From assembly GCF_900100605.1 (NCBI RefSeq), contig NZ_FNCN01000024.1, positions 33,383-97,382 of the forward strand: a stretch of 64,000 bases of DNA, written 5' to 3'. Source of the DNA: Sinosporangium album. GTDB lineage: Bacteria > Actinomycetota > Actinomycetes > Streptosporangiales > Streptosporangiaceae. Shown in pieces: positions 60,812 to 64,000 of this stretch. The notes under the pieces were generated by a model. The model saw only the letters and a list, made by a program, of their open reading frames with translations. It did not search any database and was not told the origin of the DNA. The stretch's first letter is position 1; each line of letters begins with the position of its first letter. A program made the position numbers and the translations under genes.

Positions 60812-63529
60812 GTGCCAAGACACGATCGCGAGGATCCTCATTCTCTAGAGGAGCAACTCGCCTGGCTCGACGCCATCAAGGAGAACGAGGAGACGCCCAC
60901 CGCGGTGACCGTCAGCGCCGTGGAGACCTCCTCGGCGTCTCCCTACCCGAAAGATCCCTGGCTCGCCGTCCCCTCAGGGCCCGACCCGTCCCCGCCGCTC
61001 TTCCGCGCGGCCGTCGACTCGATTTACGGGCCGGCCGGATCCGTGGCTCCCCCCGCGCCCACCTCGAACGTCGGCACAGCCGGCACAACCGAGACGAACG
61101 CGACGAACACGGCCAACACGGCGAACGTGACGAATGCGGCGAAGGTGGACGAGGACCAGGCCGACACCGCCACCTGGCGGGGCCCGGGGCCGGCGGACCC
61201 GCCCGCCGCCGAGCGCCCGGGGCCGTTCACGCTTCCCTCCACGGGCATGGGACAGGACAACGACGCCTTCCTCGCGCCGCTGAAGCCGCTCCCCAGGCCC
61301 GAGGACACGGGCGCCTATCGGCTGCCGGCCGACCCCAGGCCCGCCGAGCCGACGGCAGCCGGGCCCGAAGGCGACACCGCGACCTCGCCCGACCTCAAGC
61401 CGCCGCCGGCGCCCGACACCACGCGGAAGGCCGACCCCGCCGAGTCCGACGTGCGGCCCTTCCCCACCGAGTCCGACGTGCGGCCCTTCCCCACCGAGTC
61501 CGACGTGCGGCCCTTCCCCGCGTTCGACCTCGGGGCGTCGGCGACGTCGCCGAGCCTGCCGTCGGTCTCCACGGAGGAGCAGACCGTCACCCTGTCCCTC
61601 GACAGCCTCCCCGGTCGCGCCGCAGGGGGCGCGGTGGTGGCGGGGGACGACACGGACGGCTTCAGCCTGACCGTCGAACCCGTCCCCGACGTGCGGCCGA
61701 CGCCCGCGTTCGGAGGCGCTGGCGAGACCGCCGGCGCCGACCCCCAGGCGGGGACGAGCCCGTCGCTCCCGCTTCCCGGCGGTTCCGCTCCGACCGGCGG
61801 CTCGGCGGCGCAGCCGTTCCCCGGTACGGCACCGCCGCGTCCGCCTGCCCCGACCACGCACCTGGACACAGGCGGCGACAGCCGTACGGAGGTCGTCCTT
61901 CCGGCCTCGCCGCGCACGGACCCGGAGTTCCCGGTCGTCCTCATGGACGACAGGAAGGCGGGCGAGGGGCATGCGGTCACGACTGCTCCCGCGGCTGCTC
62001 CCACGGCCCCCTCCGAGGCCGCTTCCGCGGGAGCCTCCACCGGGTTCCCCATGGTGAGCGCGCCGACCGCAGTGCCGGTCCCGCCCCCGGTGCCCGGCCC
62101 GCCCGCGTCGGCCGCGGCGTCTGGGGCGCCGAGTGCGCCCGCCGGGCCGAGTGCGCCCACGGTGTCCGACGCGCCCCCGGCGCCCGCGTTTGCGGCTCCC
62201 ACGTTTGCGGCTCCCACGTTTGCGGCGCCCGCGGGGGCGGCGGCCTCCACCGACCCTGTCGGCCCCACCGGCGCAGCGCGGGCCGCGGAGGCCGCCACGT
62301 CAGCTCGGCACTCGTCCTCCTCGGTCGCACCGCCGCCCTTCACCGCCGGCCAGACGCCGCCCGCTCGCACATCCCCGGCGGAGGGCCGCGACTCCGGCGG
62401 GTCTCCCGAACCCACGCGCGCTCCACATGAGCGGCCCACGTCGGGGTCGGGGAATCCGGCCGACCGGGCCTCTGCCGTAAAAAATCCCGATAATTCAGCC
62501 GAGCCGTATCGCCCGAGGCGTCGTCAGACGCCGCCCCCCTCCGGGCCCCTGGCACCGCAGATCCGCTCAGCGTCGGGACCTCGGCCCACCGTGGACAGCC
62601 TTGACCCGGAGTCGCTGCTGCGCGGCCGGAGAAACGCGCCGACCGGCGGCTGGCGACGCCTCGTCTACAAGGCGTCGGCAGGGTGGATCAAACCCGGCGA
62701 GTCTCCCGAAGTACGGCGTCGCCGTGAACTCGTGTCGAGGGCCCGCACACTGGTCGCGGCCGGCCACCACCGCGTCGCGGTGCTGAGCCTCAAGGGCGGT
62801 GTCGGCAAAACCACCACGACCGTGGGCCTCGGAGCCACACTCGCTCAAGTGCGTGGAGACCGGGTCATCGCCGTCGACGCCAACCCGGACCGGGGCACAC
62901 TCTCCGACAAGGTGGAGCTTGAGACGGCTGCCACCGTACGCGACCTGCTCAACGAACGCGGACAGATCAAGCGCTATGTCGACGTCCGCGCGTTCACCTC
63001 GCAGACCCCCTCGCGCCTGGAGATCCTCGCCTCGGACCGCGACCCGTCGGTGTCGGAGGCGTTCAGCGCGGCCGACTACCAGTCCGTCGCCCAGGTCCTG
63101 GAGAACTTCTACTCCATCTGCATCACCGACTGCGGCACGGGCCTGCTGCACTCGGCCATGAGCGGCGTGCTCGGGCTCGCCGACCAGCTTGTGCTGGTCA
63201 GCTCCCCGTCGGTGGACGGGGCGAGAGCGGCCTCGGCGACGCTCGACTGGCTGGAGGCCCACCACTACGGGCACCTGGTGCGCGCGGCCTCGGTGGTGCT
63301 GTGCAACGTGCGTCCGCGCTCCAAGTCGACGGTCGACCTCGACCGGCTGGAGGCCCACTTCGCCGCGCGGTGCCGTTCGGTCGTGCGCGTGCCGTACGAC
63401 GCGCACCTGGAGGAGGGGGCCGAGATCGACCTGGAACGGCTCCAGCCGGGCACCCGGGACGCCTACCTGCGCCTCGCCGCGTCGGTGGGCGACGGATTCG
63501 CCGGGGTTACGGCGGACAGGCCGTCCTGA
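60812..63529 (+). CDS. EspI-like ParA/MinD-family ATPase with long Pro/Ala-rich N-terminus
   Basis: 905 residues. Residues 1-600 are low-complexity Pro/Ala/Thr with tandem repeats (SDVRPFPTE three times, FAAPT three times). The C-terminal ~260 residues are a ParA/MinD ATPase: deviant Walker A K661-G-G-V-G-K-T-T in VLSLKGGVGKTTTTVGLG, VIAVDANPDRGTL, ITDCGTGLLHSAMSGVL and VRVPYDAHLEEG. This architecture matches EspI (type VII secretion-associated) proteins of mycobacteria; no other secretion genes are inside the window, so the role is inferred. GTG 60812 follows GAGGGGGA by 6 nt. Confidence 0.82.
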   Translation: MPRHDREDPHSLEEQLAWLDAIKENEETPTAVTVSAVETSSASPYPKDPWLAVPSGPDPSPPLFRAAVDSIYGPAGSVAPPAPTSNVGTAGTTETNATNTANTANVTNAAKVDEDQADTATWRGPGPADPPAAERPGPFTLPSTGMGQDNDAFLAPLKPLPRPEDTGAYRLPADPRPAEPTAAGPEGDTATSPDLKPPPAPDTTRKADPAESDVRPFPTESDVRPFPTESDVRPFPAFDLGASATSPSLPSVSTEEQTVTLSLDSLPGRAAGGAVVAGDDTDGFSLTVEPVPDVRPTPAFGGAGETAGADPQAGTSPSLPLPGGSAPTGGSAAQPFPGTAPPRPPAPTTHLDTGGDSRTEVVLPASPRTDPEFPVVLMDDRKAGEGHAVTTAPAAAPTAPSEAASAGASTGFPMVSAPTAVPVPPPVPGPPASAAASGAPSAPAGPSAPTVSDAPPAPAFAAPTFAAPTFAAPAGAAASTDPVGPTGAARAAEAATSARHSSSSVAPPPFTAGQTPPARTSPAEGRDSGGSPEPTRAPHERPTSGSGNPADRASAVKNPDNSAEPYRPRRRQTPPPSGPLAPQIRSASGPRPTVDSLDPESLLRGRRNAPTGGWRRLVYKASAGWIKPGESPEVRRRRELVSRARTLVAAGHHRVAVLSLKGGVGKTTTTVGLGATLAQVRGDRVIAVDANPDRGTLSDKVELETAATVRDLLNERGQIKRYVDVRAFTSQTPSRLEILASDRDPSVSEAFSAADYQSVAQVLENFYSICITDCGTGLLHSAMSGVLGLADQLVLVSSPSVDGARAASATLDWLEAHHYGHLVRAASVVLCNVRPRSKSTVDLDRLEAHFAARCRSVVRVPYDAHLEEGAEIDLERLQPGTRDAYLRLAASVGDGFAGVTADRPS
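61442..61519 (+). repeat. 27-bp tandem repeat in the EspI-like gene
   Basis: Three in-frame 27-bp units (61442, 61469, 61496) encode ESDVRPFPT. A looser copy (PDVRPTPAF) recurs about 180 bp downstream. Confidence 0.9.
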
Positions 63530-63614
63530 CGTCGGCGGAGAGGCCGTCCTGACGTCGGTTCGGCGGGCCCGTCCTGCCGGCGGATAAGGGGATAAGGGCC
63601 TCATGAAGCGCCAA

Positions 63615-63648
63615 GGGCCTCCGACCTGCTGCCACAGGCCGGAGGCCC
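63615..63648 (-). terminator. Hairpin beside the tRNA-Ser 3' remnant
   Basis: GGGCCTCCG / CGGAGGCCC with a 16-nt loop, 8 bp past the tRNA-like 3' end on minus. It could terminate the original tRNA transcript or the EspI-like gene. Confidence 0.55.
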
Positions 63649-63655
63649 CGGCGAC

Positions 63656-63687
63656 GGCGGAGGGTGTGGGATTCGAAACCGACCCCT
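63656..63687 (-). other. tRNA-Ser 3'-end fragment (possible attachment-site core)
   Basis: Read on minus, the sequence GGTTTCGAATCCCACACCC followed by TCCGCC matches the T loop and acceptor 3' strand of a bacterial tRNA-Ser. The matching 5' acceptor (GGAGGGT) and anticodon arm are absent in the 90 bases where they should be, so only the 3' part is present. Confidence 0.5.
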
Positions 63688-63823
63688 GCAACGCTGTGAT
63701 CTGCTTAAACGGCATCGTAGCTGGCAGTGCCGAGACACAACAAGCCTCAGAAGGACACAGCGGCACTGTTTATTACGCCGCGTGCCCCCACATGGGGGCA
63801 CCGGCGATCTTGATGCCGTGGAG

Positions 63824-64000
63824 CTAGATCCGCTTCAGAAGAGCAGCGCGGGCCGAGTCGACAGCCCCGATCGGCTGGAGCCCGAGCGCTGTACGGATGT
63901 GGACGACGTCGTCCGGGTCGAACTGCGTGGCGGCGGCGGCCGCGATGATCCGGCGGTCATATCCGGGAGCGTGCACGATGGCCAAAAATCTGCCGGCACG
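63824..64000 (-). CDS. Unrecognised protein, N-terminus beyond window
   Basis: The last 58 residues of a minus-strand frame that is open to the window edge, ending at TAG 63824-63826. Readable segments are RAGRFLAIVHAPGYDRRII, AAAAATQFDPDDVVHIRTAL and GLQPIGAVDSARAALLKRI. Mixed helical composition, no known motif. It lies just beyond the tRNA-Ser fragment, so it may belong to an integrated element. Function not assigned. Confidence 0.45.
   Translation of the reverse strand, partial: RAGRFLAIVHAPGYDRRIIAAAAATQFDPDDVVHIRTALGLQPIGAVDSARAALLKRI

Noticed and set aside
63603..63827. 75-codon frame at the right edge
   Set aside because: It runs through the hairpin and the tRNA-Ser fragment and has no coding character.

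Overview
The window is high-GC chromosomal DNA from an actinomycete. The gene order ppiA - rhomboid - crgA - sortase E - trpG/pabA-like - pknB - pknA - pbpA - rodA - pstP - fhaB - fhaA is the conserved actinobacterial cell-growth and Ser/Thr-phosphorylation cluster. A Bpa proteasome activator, a CspA, a GPP34 protein, LCP and CNNM proteins and an EspI-like ATPase fit the same group. Frequent GTG/TTG starts and GC-rich intergenic repeats suggest a Streptosporangiales-like organism; that placement is inference, because no marker phylogeny could be run.

Layout. 1-16.8 kb is an accessory catabolic region. It begins with a truncated cyclase-family gene, a ThDP enzyme and a FadR-type regulator. A divergent pair of operons follows: MaoC hydratase + CitE-like lyase on minus, MmgE/PrpD + CaiB CoA-transferase + acyl-CoA dehydrogenase + HutC-type GntR regulator on plus. 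Their shared control region carries mirrored promoters and mirrored 12-bp boxes. An Nramp metal transporter comes next, then a minus-strand run (CatC-like isomerase, CaiB, amidohydrolase, carboxymuconolactone decarboxylase-like, VOC, thiolase) that looks like a non-standard ring- or lactone-degradation lower pathway. 17.4-19.0 kb holds a compact operon of tiny exported proteins around a UPF0114 membrane protein.

19.1-32.5 kb is the core growth cluster: peptidoglycan polymerisation (PbpA, RodA), kinases PknA/PknB, phosphatase PstP, FHA readers FhaA/FhaB, septation protein CrgA and a class E sortase, followed by tRNA-Leu(CAG). 32.55-33.99 kb is a gene-free stretch of 31-bp repeats and duplicated hairpin elements whose stems show compensatory changes. 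34-45.4 kb holds two CNNM/CorC transporters, an LCP ligase, GPP34, TenA, a Fpg/Nei glycosylase, a rhodanese, a TPP riboswitch controlling a CytX-type transporter, Ogt and a soluble PAS-GAF-PAS histidine kinase.

45.5-55.3 kb contains an RsbW-like ATPase, a YidC homologue with two tiny membrane partners, a STAS anti-anti-sigma factor, a GT2 glycosyltransferase, two polyprenol-dependent GT-C mannosyltransferase-like proteins and a large phosphatase-like membrane protein. 55.3-63.5 kb has pheA, serS, cspA, a HAD phosphatase, bpa, a quinone reductase and an EspI-like ParA ATPase. The right edge shows what looks like the displaced 3' end of a tRNA-Ser gene, a possible attachment site where an integrated element may begin.
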